From assembly GCA_037013495.1 (NCBI GenBank), contig CM072807.1, positions 27,818,802-27,882,801 on the forward strand: a stretch of DNA of 64,000 nucleotides, given 5' to 3'. Source of the DNA: Hippophae tibetana (lineage: Eukaryota > Streptophyta > Magnoliopsida > Rosales > Elaeagnaceae). This document shows, piece by piece, positions 12,801 to 26,846 of this stretch. The translations under genes and the position numbers were made by a program. Within the stretch, counting starts at the first letter, position 1, and the number at the start of each line of letters is the position of its first letter. A model generated the notes under the pieces. That model was not told the origin of the DNA, did no database searches, and was given only the letters and a program-made list of their open reading frames with translations.

Positions 12801-13444
12801 GAAAGATACCTCCTGCCATTGATCAAAATTTTATTTGTGAAAAATTTCACTTTCAACATCGTGGCGGGTCAACCCGACTCGGTTTGACCCTAACGGATAG
12901 ACGATATTATCTTGCTATTCCGGGGACGGAATCCAACGCTCTTTTTGTCAAAATTCTCATAATTCGATTTTTGAGTTATTGACGGTCTCAATTTGAAGTA
13001 AAACATCATTTTGAAAAAAAATTTAATTAACGAAGTAGATAAATACCCACGATAAATTAGATTTATTTTCTTCATTTTTTTCAAGTTTAAATACACAGAA
13101 TCCCTCAAAAAGATATATTGAGACAATTTGAAATTTCCATATGCATCAAAAAAAGGAAAACGAAAAAATAAAATTACAATTCCCGTGAAACATAGCAAAA
13201 GAGAGATTTTTTTCAAAAATGGCTCTCATAGTAAATGGTAGAATACAATTCAATCCAAATATGTTCAAAAAACCATATGAGCGTATAATTTATATGCAGC
13301 GGAAACAAAATGGATGGGAAAGATACCTCCTGCCATTGATCAAAGTTTTTATTTTTGAAAAATTTCACTTTCAACATCGAGGCGGGTCAACATGACCCAG
13401 TTTTACCCTAACGGATACTCGGTTATATCTTGCTATTCCGGGGA
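9833..13444 (+). repeat. 3,612-bp heptamer, copy 1 of a tandem duplication
   Basis: Seven monomers (starts 9833, 10344, 10862, 11380, 11899, 12410, 12927) that reappear in order 3,612 bp downstream. Shared private variants include ttattggcggtctc, gggtaaacatgac, tatgcttcaaaa, aattcattccaaat, tgcagtggaaac, gaggagggtcaac, aaaggataacg and tttatttgtgaaa. By eye I found only about two differences: ccttatgagcg at about 11729 versus ccatatgagcg at 15341, and aaaaca versus aataca early in the first unit. Confidence 0.92.
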
Positions 13445-16400
13445 CGGAATCCAGCGTTCTTTTTATCATAATTCGATTTTTGAGTTATTGGCGGTCTCAA
13501 TTTGAAGTAATACATTATTTTGAAAAAAAATTTAATTAACGAAGTAGATAAATACCCACGATAAATAAGATTTATTTTCTTCATTTTTTTCAAGTTTAAA
13601 TACACAGAATCCCTCAAAAAGATATATTGAGACAATTTGAAATTTCCATATGCATCAAAAAAAGGAAAACGAAAAAATAAAATTACAATTCCCGTGAAAC
13701 ATAGCAAAAGAGAGATTTTTTTCAAAAATGGCTCTCATAGTAACTGGTAGAATACAATTCAATCCAAAAACGTTCAAAAAACCATATGAACGTATAATTT
13801 AAATGCAGCGGAAACAAAATGGATGGGAAAGATACCTCCTGCCATTGATCAAAATTATTTTATATTTCAAAAATTTCACTTTCAACATCGAGGCGGGTAA
13901 ACATGACCCAGTTTTACCCTAACGGATACTCGGTCATATCTTGCTATTCCGGGGACGGAATCCAGCGTTCTTTTTATCAAAATTCTCATAATTCGATTTC
14001 TGAGTTATTGACGGTTTCAATATGAAGTAAAACATAATTTTGAAAAAAAATTTAATTAACGAAGTAGATAAATACCCACGATAAATTAGATTTATTTTCT
14101 TCATTTTTTTCAAGTTTAAATTCACAGAATCCCTCAAAAAGATATATTGAGACAATTTGAAATTTCCATATGCTTCAAAAAAAGGAAAACGAAAAAATAA
14201 AATTACAATTCCCGTGAAACATAGCAAAAGAGAGATTTTTTTTCAAAAATGGCTCTCATAGTAAATGGTAGAATACAATTCAATCCAAATACGTTCAAAA
14301 AAGCATATGAACGTATAATTTAAATGCAGCGGAAACAAAATGGATGGGAAAGATACCTCCTGCCATTGATCAAAATTTTATTTTTGAAAAATTTCACTTT
14401 CAACATCGAGGCGGGTCAACCCGACTCTGTTTGACCCTAACGGATACACGATCGTATCTTGCTATTCCGGGGACGGAATCCAACGCTCTTTTTATCAAAA
14501 TTCTCATAATTCGATTTTTGAGTTATTGACGGTCTCAATTTGAAGTAAAACATAATTTTGAAAAAAAAATTTAATTAACGAAGTAGATAAATACCCACGA
14601 TAAATTAGATTTATTTTCTTCATTTTTTTCAAGTTTAAATACACAGAATCCCTCAAAAAGATATATTGAGACAATTTGAAATTTCCATATGCATCAAAAA
14701 AAGGAAAACGAAAAAATAAAATTACAATTCCCGTGAAACATAGCAAAAGAGAGATTTTTTTCAAAAATGGCTCTCATAGTAAATGGTAGAATACAATTCA
14801 TTCCAAATACGTTCAAAAAAGCATATGAACGTATAATTTAAATGCAGTGGAAACAAAATGGATGGGAAAGATACCTCCTGCCATTGATCAAAATTTTATT
14901 TTTGAAAAATTTCACTTTCAACATCGAGGAGGGTCAACCCGACTCGGTTTGACCCTAACGGATACACGATCGTATCTTGCTATTCCGGGGACGGAATCCA
15001 ACGCTCTTTTTATCAAAATTCTCATAATTCGATTTTTGAGTTATTGACGGTCTCAATTTGAAGTAAAACATCATTTTGAAAAAAAAATTTAATTAACGAA
15101 GTAGATAAATACCCACGATAAATTAGATTTATTTTCTTCATTTTTTTCAAGTTTAAATACACAGAATCCCTCAAAAAGATATATTGAGACAATTTGAAAT
15201 TTCCATATGCATCAAAAAAAGGAAAACGAAAAAATAAAATTACAATTCCCGTGAAACATAGCAAAAGAGAGATTTTTTTCAAAAATGGCTCTCATAGTAA
15301 ATGGTAGAATACAATTCAATCCAAATATGTTCAAAAAACCATATGAGCGTATAATTTATATGCAGCGGAAACAAAATGGATGGGAAAGATACCTCCTGCC
15401 ATTGATCAAAGTTTTTATTTTTGAAAAATTTCACTTTCAACATCGAGGCGGGTCAACATGACCCAGTTTTACCCTAACGGATACTCGGTTATATCTTGCT
15501 ATTCCGGGGACGGAATCCAGCGTTCTTTTTATCATAATTCGATTTTTGAGTTATTGACGGTCTCAATTTGAAGTAAAACATTATTTTGAAAAAAAATTTA
15601 ATTAACGAAGTAGATAAATACCCACGATAAATAAGATTTATTTTATTCATTTTTTTCAAGTTTAAATACACAGAATCCCTCAAAAAGATATATTGAGACA
15701 ATTTGAAATTTCCATATGCATCAAAAAAAGGAAAACGAAAAAATAAAATTACAATTCCCGTGAAACATAGCAAAAGAGAGATTTTTTTCAAAAATGGCTC
15801 TCATAGTAACTGGTAGAATACAATTCAATCCAAAAACGTTCAAAAAACCATATGAACGTATAATTTAAATGCAGCGGAAACAAAATGGATGGGAAAGATA
15901 CCTCCTGCCATTGATCAAAATTATTTTATATTTCAAAAATTTCACTTTCAACATCGAGGCGGGTCAACATGACCCAGTTTTACCCTAACGGATACTCGGT
16001 CATATCTTGCTATTCCGGGGACGAAATCCAGCGTTCTTTTTATCAAAATTCTCATAATTCGATTTCTGAGTTATTGACGGTCTCAATATGAAGTAAAACA
16101 TCATTTTGAAAAAAAATTTAATTAATGAAGTAGATAAATACCCACGATAAATTAGATTTATTTTCTTCATTTTTTTCAGGTTTAAATTCACAGAATCCCT
16201 CAAAAATATATATTGAGACAATTTGAAATTTCCATATGCATAAAAAAAAGGATAACGAAAATATAAATTACAATTCCCGTGAAACATAGCAAAAGAGAGA
16301 TTTTTTTTCAAAAATTGCTCTCATAGTAAATGGTAGAATACAATTCAATCCAAATACGTTCAAAAAAGCATATGAACGTATAATTTAAATGCAGCGGAAA

Positions 16401-17056
16401 CAAAATGGATGGGAAAGATACCTCCTGCCATTGATCAAAATTTTATTTGTGAAAAATTTCACTTTCAACATCGTGGCGGGTCAACCCGACTCGGTTTGAC
16501 CCTAACGGATAGACGATATTATCTTGCTATTCCGGGGACGGAATCCAACGCTCTTTTTGTCAAAATTCTCATAATTCGATTTTTGAGTTATTGACGGTCT
16601 CAATTTGAAGTAAAACATCATTTTGAAAAAAAATTTAATTAACGAAGTAGATAAATACCCACGATAAATTAGATTTATTTTCTTCATTTTTTTCAAGTTT
16701 AAATACACAGAATCCCTCAAAAAGATATATTGAGACAATTTGAAATTTCCATATGCATCAAAAAAAGGAAAACGAAAAAATAAAATTACAATTCCCGTGA
16801 AACATAGCAAAAGAGAGATTTTTTTCAAAAATGGCTCTCATAGTAAATGGTAGAATACAATTCAATCCAAATATGTTCAAAAAACCATATGAGCGTATAA
16901 TTTATATGCAGCGGAAACAAAATGGATGGGAAAGATACCTCCTGCCATTGATCAAAGTTTTTATTTTTGAAAAATTTCACTTTCAACATCGAGGCGGGTC
17001 AACATGACCCAGTTTTACCCTAACGGATACTCGGTTATATCTTGCTATTCCGGGGA
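13445..17056 (+). repeat. 3,612-bp heptamer, copy 2 of a tandem duplication
   Basis: Monomer starts 13445, 13956, 14474, 14992, 15511, 16022, 16539. It is nearly identical to 9833-13444. The match breaks in the next unit (17057), which has ttgacggtctc rather than ttggcggtctc and ttattcat rather than ttcttcat. Copy 2 is therefore followed by a different register rather than a third copy. Confidence 0.92.
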
Positions 17057-20000
17057 CGGAATCCAGCGTTCTTTTTATCATAATTCGATTTTTGAGTTAT
17101 TGACGGTCTCAATTTGAAGTAAAACATTATTTTGAAAAAAAATTTAATTAACGAAGTAGATAAATACCCACGATAAATAAGATTTATTTTATTCATTTTT
17201 TTCAAGTTTAAATACACAGAATCCCTCAAAAAGATATATTGAGACAATTTGAAATTTCCATATGCATCAAAAAAAGGAAAACGAAAAAATAAAATTACAA
17301 TTCCCGTGAAACATAGCAAAAGAGAGATTTTTTTCAAAAATGGCTCTCATAGTAACTGGTAGAATACAATTCAATCCAAAAACGTTCAAAAAACCATATG
17401 AACGTATAATTTAAATGCAGCGGAAACAAAATGGATGGGAAAGATACCTCCTGCCATTGATCAAAATTATTTTATATTTCAAAAATTTCACTTTCAACAT
17501 CGAGGCGGGTCAACATGACCCAGTTTTACCCTAACGGATACTCGGTCATATCTTGCTATTCCGGGGACGAAATCCAGCGTTCTTTTTATCAAAATTCTCA
17601 TAATTCGATTTCTGAGTTATTGACGGTCTCAATATGAAGTAAAACATCATTTTGGAAAAAAATTTAATTAATGAAGTAGATAAATACCCACGATAAATTA
17701 GATTTATTTTCTTCATTTTTTTCAGGTTTAAATTCACAGAATCCCTCAAAAATATATATTGAGACAATTTGAAATTTCCATATGCATAAAAAAAAGGAAA
17801 ACGAAAATATAAATTACAATTACCGTGAAACATAGCAAAAGAGAGATTTTTTTTCAAAAATTGCTCTCATAGTAAATGGTAGAATACAATTCAATCCAAA
17901 TACGTTCAAAAAAGCATATGAACGTATAATTTAAATGCAGCGGAAACAAAATGGATGGGAAAGATACCTCCTGCCATTGATCAAAATTTTATTTGTGAAA
18001 AATTTCACTTTCAACATCGTGGCGGGTCAACCCGACTCGGTTTGACCCTAACGGATAGACGATATTATCTTGCTATTCCGGGGACGGAATCCAACGCTCT
18101 TTTTGTCAAAATTCTCATAATTCGATTTTTGAGTTATTGACGGTCTCAATTTGAAGTAAAACATCATTTTGAAAAAAAAATTTAATTAACGAAGTAGATA
18201 AATACCCACGATAAATTAGATTTATTTTCTTCATTTTTTTCAAGTTTAAATACACAGAATCCCTCAAAAAGATATATTGAGACAATTTGAAATTTCCATA
18301 TGCATCAAAAAAAGGAAAACGAAAAAATAAAATTACAATTCCCGTGAAACATAGCAAAAGAGAGATTTTTTTCAAAAATGGCTCTCATAGTAAATGGTAG
18401 AATACAATTCATTCCAAATACGTTCAAAAAAGCATATGAACGTATAATTTAAATGCAGCGGAAACAAAATGGATGGGAAAGATACCTCCTGCCATTGATC
18501 AAAATTTTATTTGTGGAAAATTTCACTTTCAACATCGTGGCGGGTCAACCCGACTCGGTTTGACCCTAACGGATAGACGATATTATCTTGCTATTCCGGG
18601 GACGGAATCCAACGCTCTTTTTGTCAAAATTCTCATAATTCGATTTTTGAGTTATTGACGGTCTCAATTTGAAGTAAAACATCATTTTGAAAAAAAAATT
18701 TAATTAACGAAGTAGATAAATACCCACGATAAATTAGATTTATTTTCTTCATTTTTTTCAAGTTTAAATACACAGAATCCCTCAAAAAGATATATTGAGA
18801 CAATTTGAAATTTCCATATGCATCAAAAAAAGGAAAACGAAAAAATAAAATTACAATTCCCGTGAAACATAGCAAAAGAGAGATTTTTTTCAAAAATGGC
18901 TCTCATAGTAAATGGTAGAATACAATTCAATCCAAATATGTTCAAAAAACCATATGAGCGTATAATTTATATGCAGCGGAAACAAAATGGATGGGAAAGA
19001 TACCTCCTGCCATTGATCAAAGTTTTTATTTTTGAAAAATTTCACTTTCAACATCGAGGCGGGTCAACATGACCCAGTTTTACCCTAACGGATACTCGGT
19101 TATATCTTGCTATTCTGGGGACGGAATCCAGCGTTCTTTTTATCATAATTCGATTTTTGAGTTATTGACGGTCTCAATTTGAAGTAAAACATTATTTTGA
19201 AAAAAAATTTAATTAACGAAGTAGATAAATACCCACGATAAATAAGATTTATTTTATTCATTTTTTTCAAGTTTAAATACACAGAATCCCTCAAAAAGAT
19301 ATATTGAGACAATTTGAAATTTCCATATGCATCAAAAAAAGGAAAACGAAAAAATAAAATTACAATTCCCGTGAAACATAGCAAAAGAGAGATTTTTTTC
19401 AAAAATGGCTCTCATAGTAACTGGTAGAATACAATTCAATCCAAAAACGTTCAAAAAACCATATGAACGTATAATTTAAATGCAGCGGAAACAAAATGGA
19501 TGGGAAAGATACCTCCTGCCATTGATCAAAATTATTTTATATTTCAAAAATTTCACTTTCAACATCGAGGCGGGTCAACATGACCCAGTTTTACCCTAAC
19601 GGATACTCGGTCATATCTTGCTATTCCGGGGACGAAATCCAGCGTTCTTTTTATCAAAATTCTCATAATTCGATTTCTGAGTTATTGACGGTCTCAATAT
19701 GAAGTAAAACATCATTTTGAAAAAAAATTTAATTAATGAAGTAGATAAATACCCACGATAAATTAGATTTATTTTCTTCATTTTTTTCAGGTTTAAATTC
19801 ACAGAATCCCTCAAAAATATATATTGAGACAATTTGAAATTTCCATATGCATAAAAAAAAGGAAAACGAAAATATAAATTACAATTCCCGTGAAACATAG
19901 CAAAAGAGAGATTTTTTTTCAAAAATTGCTCTCATAGTAAATGGTAGAATACAATTCAATCCAAATACGTTCAAAAAAGCATATGAACGTATAATTTAAA

Positions 20001-20149
20001 TGCAGCGGAAACAAAATGGATGGGAAAGATACCTCCTGCCATTGATCAAAATTTTATTTGTGAAAAATTTCACTTTCAACATCGTGGCGGGTCAACCCGA
20101 CTCGGTTTGACCCTAACGGATAGACGATATTATCTTGCTATTCCGGGGA
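17057..20149 (+). repeat. Reshuffled A units after the 3.6-kb duplication
   Basis: Monomer starts 17057, 17568, 18085, 18603, 19122, 19633. The 9-bp-deleted unit at 17057 copies those at 11899 and 15511 (aagatttattttattcat). Y-type units follow at 17568 and 19633. The unit at 18085 ends with the attccaaatacg variant before the next X unit. The pattern is the heptamer broken down to trimer and tetramer steps (1,546 and 2,065 bp between successive deleted units). Confidence 0.78.
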
Positions 20150-23100
20150 CGGAATCCAACGCTCTTTTTGTCAAAATTCTCATAATTCGATTTTTGAGTT
20201 ATTGACGGTCTCAATTTGAAGTAAAACATCATTTTGAAAAAAAAATTTAATTAACGAAGTAGATAAATACCCACGATAAATTAGATTTATTTTCTTCATT
20301 TTTTTCAAGTTTAAATACACAGAATCCCTCAAAAAGATATATTGAGACAATTTGAAATTTCCATATGCATCAAAAAAAGGAACACGAAAAAATAAAATTT
20401 CAATTCCCGTGAAACATAGCAAAAGAGAGATTTTTTTGAAAAATGGCTCTCATAGTAAATGGTAGAATACAATTCAATCCAAATACGTTCAAAAAAGCAT
20501 ATGAACGTATAATTTAAATGCAGCGGAAACAAAATGGATGGGAAAGATACCTCCTGCCATTGATCAAAATTTTATTTTTGAAAAATTTCACTTTCAACAT
20601 CGAGGCGGGTCAACATGACCCAGTTTTACCCTAACGGATACTCGGTTATATCTTGCTATTCCGGGGACGGAATCCAGCGTTCTTTTTATCATAATTCGAT
20701 TTTTGAGTTATTGACGGTCTCAATTTGAAGTAAAACATTATTTTGAAAAAAAAAATAATTATTGAAGTAGATAAATACCCACGATAAATAAGATTTATTT
20801 TCTTCATTTTTTTCAAGTTTAAATACACAGAATCCCTCAAAAAGATATATTGAGACAATTTGAAATTTCCATATGCATCAAAAAAAGGAAAACGAAAAAA
20901 TAAAATTACAATTCCCGAGAAACATAGCAAAAGAGAGATTTTTTTCAAAAATGGCTCTCATAGTAACTGGTAGAATACAATTCAATCCAAAAACGTTCAA
21001 AAAACCATATGAACGTATAATTTAAATGCAGCGGAAACAAAATGGATGGGAAAGATACCTCCTGCCATTGATCAAAATTATTTTATTTTTGAAAAATTTC
21101 ACTTTCAACATCGAGGCGGGTCAACATGACCCAGTTTTACCCTAACGGATACTCGGTTATATCTTGCTATTCCGGGGACGGAATCCAGCGTTCTTTTTAT
21201 CATAATTCGATTTTTGAGTTATTGACGGTCTCAATTTGAAGTAAAACATTATTTTGAAAAAAAATTTAATTAACGAAGTAGATAAATACCCACGATAAAT
21301 TAGATTTATTTTCTTCATTTTTTTCAAGTTTAAATACACAGAATCCCTCAAAAAGATATATTGAGACAATTTGAAAATTCCATATGCATCAAAAAAAGGA
21401 ACACGAAAAAATAAAATTTCAATTCCCGTGAAACATAGCAAAAGAGAGATTTTTTTGAAAAATGGCTCTCATAGTAAATGGTAGAATACAATTCAATCCA
21501 AATACGTTCAAAAAAGCATATGAACGTATAATTTAAATGCAGCGGAAACAAAATGGATGGGAAAGATACCTCCTGCCATTGATCAAAATTTTATTTTTGA
21601 AAAATTTCACTTTCAACATCGAGGCGGGTCAACCCGACTCGGTTTGACCCTAACGGATACACGATCGTATCTTGCTATTCCGGGGACGGAATCCAACGCT
21701 CTTTTTATCAAAATTCTCATAATTCGATTTTTGAGTTATTGACGGTCTCAATTTGAAGTAAAACATCATTTTGAAAAAAAATTTAATTAACGAAGTAGAT
21801 AAATACCCACGATAAATTAGATTTATTTTCTTCATTTTTTTCTAGTTTAAATACACAGAATCCCTCAAAAAGATATATTGAGACAATTTGAAATTTCCAT
21901 ATGCATCAAAAAGAGGAAAACGAAAAAATAAAATTACAATTCCCGTGAAACATAGCAAAAGAGAGATTTTTTTCAAAAATGGCTCTCATAGTAAATGGTA
22001 GAATACAATTCAATTCAAATACGTTCAAAAAACCATATGAGCGTATAATTTATATTCAGCGGAAACAAAATGGATGGGAAAGATACCTCCTGCCATTGAT
22101 CAAAGTTTTTATTTTTGAAAAATTTCACTTTCAACATCGAGGCGGGTCAACATGACCCAGTTTTACCCTAACGGATACTCGGTCATATCTTGCTATTCTG
22201 GGGACGGAATCCAGCGTTCTTTTTTTCATAATTCGATTTTTGAGTTATTGACGGTCTCAATATAAAGTAAAACATCATTTTGAAAAAAAATTTAATTAAC
22301 GAAGTAGATAAATACCCACGATAAATAAGATTTATTTTCTTCATTTTTTTCAAGTTTAAATACACAGAATCCCTCAAAAAGATATATTGAGACAATTTGA
22401 AATTTCCATATGCATCAAAAAAAGGAAAACGAAAAAATAAAATTACAATTCCCGTGAAACATAGCAAAAGAGAGATTTTTTTTCAAAAATTGCTTTCATA
22501 GTAAATGGTAGAATACAATTCAATCCAAATACGTTCAAAAAAGCATATGAACGTATAATTTAAATGCAGCGGAAACAAAATGGATGGGAAAGATACCTCC
22601 TGCCATTGATCAAAATTTTATTTTTGAAAAATTTCACTTTCAACATCGAGGCGGGTCAACCCGACTCGGTTTGACCCTAACGGATACACGATCGTATCTT
22701 GCTATTCCGGGGACGGAATCCAACGCTCTTTTTATCAAAATTCTCATAATTCGATTTTTGAGTTATTGACGGTCTCAATTTGAAGTAAAACATCATTTTG
22801 AAAAAAAATTTAATTAACGAAGTAGATAAATACCCACGATAAATTAGATTTATTTTCTTCATTTTTTTCTAGTTTGAATACACAGAATCCCTCAAAAAGA
22901 TATATTGAGACAATTTGAAATTTCCATATGCATCAAAAAAAGGAACACGAAAAAATAAAATTTCAATTCCCGTGAAACATAGCAAAAGAGAGATTTTTTT
23001 GAAAAATGGCTCTCATAGTAAATGGTAGAATACAATTCAATCCAAATACGTTCAAAAAAGCATATGAACGTATAATTTAAATGCAGCGGAAACAAAATGG

Positions 23101-25287
23101 ATGGGAAAGATACCTCCTGCCATTGATCAAAATTTTATTTTTGAAAAATTTCACTTTCAACATCGAGGCGGGTCAACATGACCCAGTTTTACCCTAACGG
23201 ATACTCGGTTATATCTTGCTATTCCGGGGACGGAATCCAGCGTTCTTTTTATCATAATTCGATTTTTGAGTTATTGACGGTCTCAATTTGAAGTAAAACA
23301 TTATTTTGAAAAAAAATTTAATTAACGAAGTAGATAAATACCCACGATAAATAAGATTTATTTTCTTCATTTTTTTCAAGTTTAAATACACAGAATCCCT
23401 CAAAAAGATATATTGAGACAATTTGAAATTTCCATATGCATCAAAAAAAGGAAAACGAAAAAATAAAATTACAATTCCCGTGAAACATAGCAAAAGAGAG
23501 ATTTTTTTCAAAAATGGCTCTCATAGTAACTGGTAGAATACAATTCAATCCAAAAACGTTCAAAAAACCATATGAACGTATAATTTAAATGCAGCGGAAA
23601 CAAAATGGATGGGAAAGATACCTCCTGCCATTGATCAAAATTATTTTATATTTCAAAAATTTCACTTTCAACATCGAGGCGGGTCAACATGACCCAGTTT
23701 TACCCTAACGGATACTCGGTCATATCTTGCTATTCCGGGGACGGAATCCAGCGTTCTTTTTATCAAAATTCTCATAATTCGATTTCTGAGTTATTGACGG
23801 TCTCAATATGAAGTAAAACATCATTTTGAAAAAAAATTTAATTAACGAAGTAGATAAATACCCACGATAAATTAGATTTATTTTCTTCATTTTTATCAAG
23901 TATAAATACACAGAATCCCTCAAAAAGATATATTGAGACAATTTGAAATTTCCATATGCATCAAAAAAAGGAACACGAAAAAATAAAATTTCAATTCCCG
24001 TGAAACATAGCAAAAGAGAGATTTTTTTGAAAAATGGCTCTCATTGTAAATGGTAGAATACAATTCAATCCAAATACGTTCAAAAAAGCATATGAACGTA
24101 TAATTTAAATGCAGCGGAAACAAAATGGATGGGAAAGATACCTCCTGCCATTGATCAAAATTTTATTTTTGAAAAATTTCACTTTCAACATCGAGGCGGG
24201 TCAACCCGACTCGGTTTGACCCTAACGGATACACGATCGTATCTTGCTATTCCGGGGACGGAATCCAACGCTCTTTTTATCAAAATTCTCATAATTCGAT
24301 TTTTGAGTTATTGACGGTCTCAATTTGAAGTAAAACATCATTTTGAAAAAAAATTTAATTAACGAAGTAGATAAATACCCACGATAAATTAGATTTATTT
24401 TCTTCATTTTTTTCTAGTTTAAATACACAGAATCCCTCAAAAAGATATATTGAGACAATTTGAAATTTCCATATGCATCAAAAAAAGGAAAACGAAAAAA
24501 TAAAATTACAATTCCCGTGAAACATAGCAAAAGAGAGATTTTTTTCAAAAATGGCTCTCATAGTAAATGGTAGAATACAATTCAATCCAAATACGTTCAA
24601 AAAACCATATGAGCGTATAATTTATATTCAGCGGAAACAAAATGGATGGGAAAGATACATCCTGCCATTGATCAAAGTTTTTATTTTTGAAAAATTTCAC
24701 TTTCAACATCGAGGCGGGTCAACATGACCCAGTTTTACCCTAACGGATACTCGGTTATATCTTGCTATTCTGGGGACGGAATCCAGCGTTCTTTTTATCA
24801 TAATTCGATTTTTGAGTTATTGACGGTCTCAATTTGAAGTAAAACATTATTTTGGAAAAAAATTTAATTAACGAAGTAGATAAATACCCACGATAAATAA
24901 GATTTATTTTCTTCATTTTTTTCAAGTTTTAATACACAGAATCCCTCAAAAAGATATATTGAGACAATTTGAAATTTCCATATGCATCAAAAAAAGGGAA
25001 ACGAAAAAATAAAATTACAATTCCCGTGAAACATAGCAAAAGAGAGATTTTTTTCAAAAATGGCTCTCAATGTAACTGGTAGAATACAATTCAATCCAAA
25101 AACGTTCAAAAAACCATATGAACGTATAATTTAAATACAGCGGAAACCAAATGGATGGGAAAGATACCTCCTGCCATTGATCAAAATTATTTTATATTTC
25201 AAAAATTTCACTTTCAACATCGAGGCGGGTCAACATGACCCAGTTTTACCCTAACGGATACTCGGTCATATCTTGCTATTCCGGGGA
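20150..25287 (+). repeat. A units with an alternating aacacg variant
   Basis: Monomer starts 20150, 20668, 21179, 21687, 22205, 22714, 23231, 23742, 24259, 24777. Units at 20150, 21179, 22714 and 23742 share the linked changes ggaacacgaaaa, aaaatttcaattccc and tttttttgaaaaatgg. Units at 21687, 22714 and 24259 share tttttctagttt. The variant spacing goes 2, 3, 2 monomers, and 21687-22713 resembles 24259-25287 at an offset of 2,572 bp. This points to a pentamer-like register that is incomplete at the domain edge. Confidence 0.72.
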
Positions 25288-26846
25288 CGGAATCCAGCGT
25301 TCTTTTTATCAAAATTCTCATAATTCGATTTCTGAGTTATTGACGGTCTCAATATGAAGTAAAACATCATTTTGAAAAAAAATTTAATTAATGAAGTAGA
25401 TAAAATACCCACGATAAATTAGATTTATTTTCTACATTTTTTTCAAGTTTAAATTCCAAGAATCAATAAAAAAGATATATTGAGACAATTTGAAATTTTG
25501 TATATGCATCAAAAAAAAGAAATCGAAAAACCTAAAATTTCAATTGCCGTGAAAGAGAGCAAAACAAAGATTTTTCCAAAAATGGCTCTGAGTGTAAATG
25601 TTAGAGTAGAATTCAATCCAAAAAAGTTCAAAAAACCATATGAACGTATAATTTAAATGCAGCAGAAACAAAATGTATTGAAAACATACCTCCTGCCATT
25701 GATCCAAAATTTTATTTTTGAAAAATTTCACTTTCAACATCGAGGCGGGTCAACATGACCCAGTTTTACCCTAACGGATACCCGGTCATATCTTGCTATT
25801 CCGGGGACGGAATCCAGCGTTCTTTTTATCAAAATTCTCATAATTCGATTTCTGAGTTATTGACGGTCTCAATTTGAAGTAAAACATCATTTTGAAAAAA
25901 AATTTAATTAACGAAGTAGATAAATACCCACGATAAATAAGATTTATTTTCTTCATTTTTTTCAAGTTTAAATTCACAGAATCCCTCAAAAAGATATATT
26001 GAGACAATTTGAAATTTCCATATGTATCAAAAAAAGGAAAACGAAAAAATAAAATTACAATTCCCGTGAAACATAGCAAAAGAGAGATTTTTTTCAAAAA
26101 TGGCTCTCGTTGTAAATGGTAGAATACAATTCAATCCAAAAACGTTCAAAAAACCATATGAACGTATAATTAAAATGCAGCGGAAACAAAATGGATGGGA
26201 AAGATACCTCCTGCCATTGATCAAAATTATTTTATATTTCAAAAATTTCACTTTCTACATCGAGGCGGGTCAACCCGACCCGGTTTGCCCCTAACAGATA
26301 CACCATCATATCTTGCTATTCCGAGGACGGAATCCAGCGTTCTTTTTATCAAAATTCTCATAATTCAATTTTTGAGTGATTGATGGTCTCAATATGAAGT
26401 AAAACATAATTTTAAATAAAAATTTAATTAATGAAGTACGTAAATACCCACGATAAATTAGATTTATTTTCTTAATTTTTTTCAAGTTTAAATTCCCAGA
26501 ATCACTAAAAAAGATATATTGAGACAATTTGAAATTTTCTATATGCATCAAAAAAAGGAAATCGAAAAACCTAAAATTTCAATTGCCGTGAAAGAGAGCA
26601 AAACAGAGATTTTTCCAAAAATGGCTCTCAATGTAAATGTTAGAGTAGAATTCAATCCAAAAACGTTCAAAAAACGATATGAACGTATAATTTAAATGCA
26701 GCGGAAACAAAATGGATGGGAAAGATACCTCCTGCCATTGATCAAAAATTTTATTTTTGAAAAATTGCACTTTCAACATCGAGGCGGGTCAACATGACCC
26801 AGTTTTACCCTAACGGATACTCGATCATATCTTGCTATTCCGGGGA

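Larger units (their letters stand above)
1..25287 (+). repeat. Satellite domain 1: subfamily A with heptamer/trimer higher-order structure
   Basis: Monomer starts: 1, 520, 1037, 1557, 2074, 2596, 3115, 3626, 4145, 4664, 5183, 5703, 6220, 6739, 7250, 7767, 8286, 8804, 9323, 9833, 10344, 10862, 11380, 11899, 12410, 12927, 13445, 13956, 14474, 14992, 15511, 16022, 16539, 17057, 17568, 18085, 18603, 19122, 19633, 20150, 20668, 21179, 21687, 22205, 22714, 23231, 23742, 24259, 24777. Subfamily A is recognised by cttgctattcc, ttgacggtctc, cgtgaaacatagc and taaatggtagaatac. Only the units at 1, 3626 and 4664 are B-type. Fourteen units carry a 9-bp deletion that I do not see elsewhere in the window. 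No gene or other element is visible. Confidence 0.93.
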
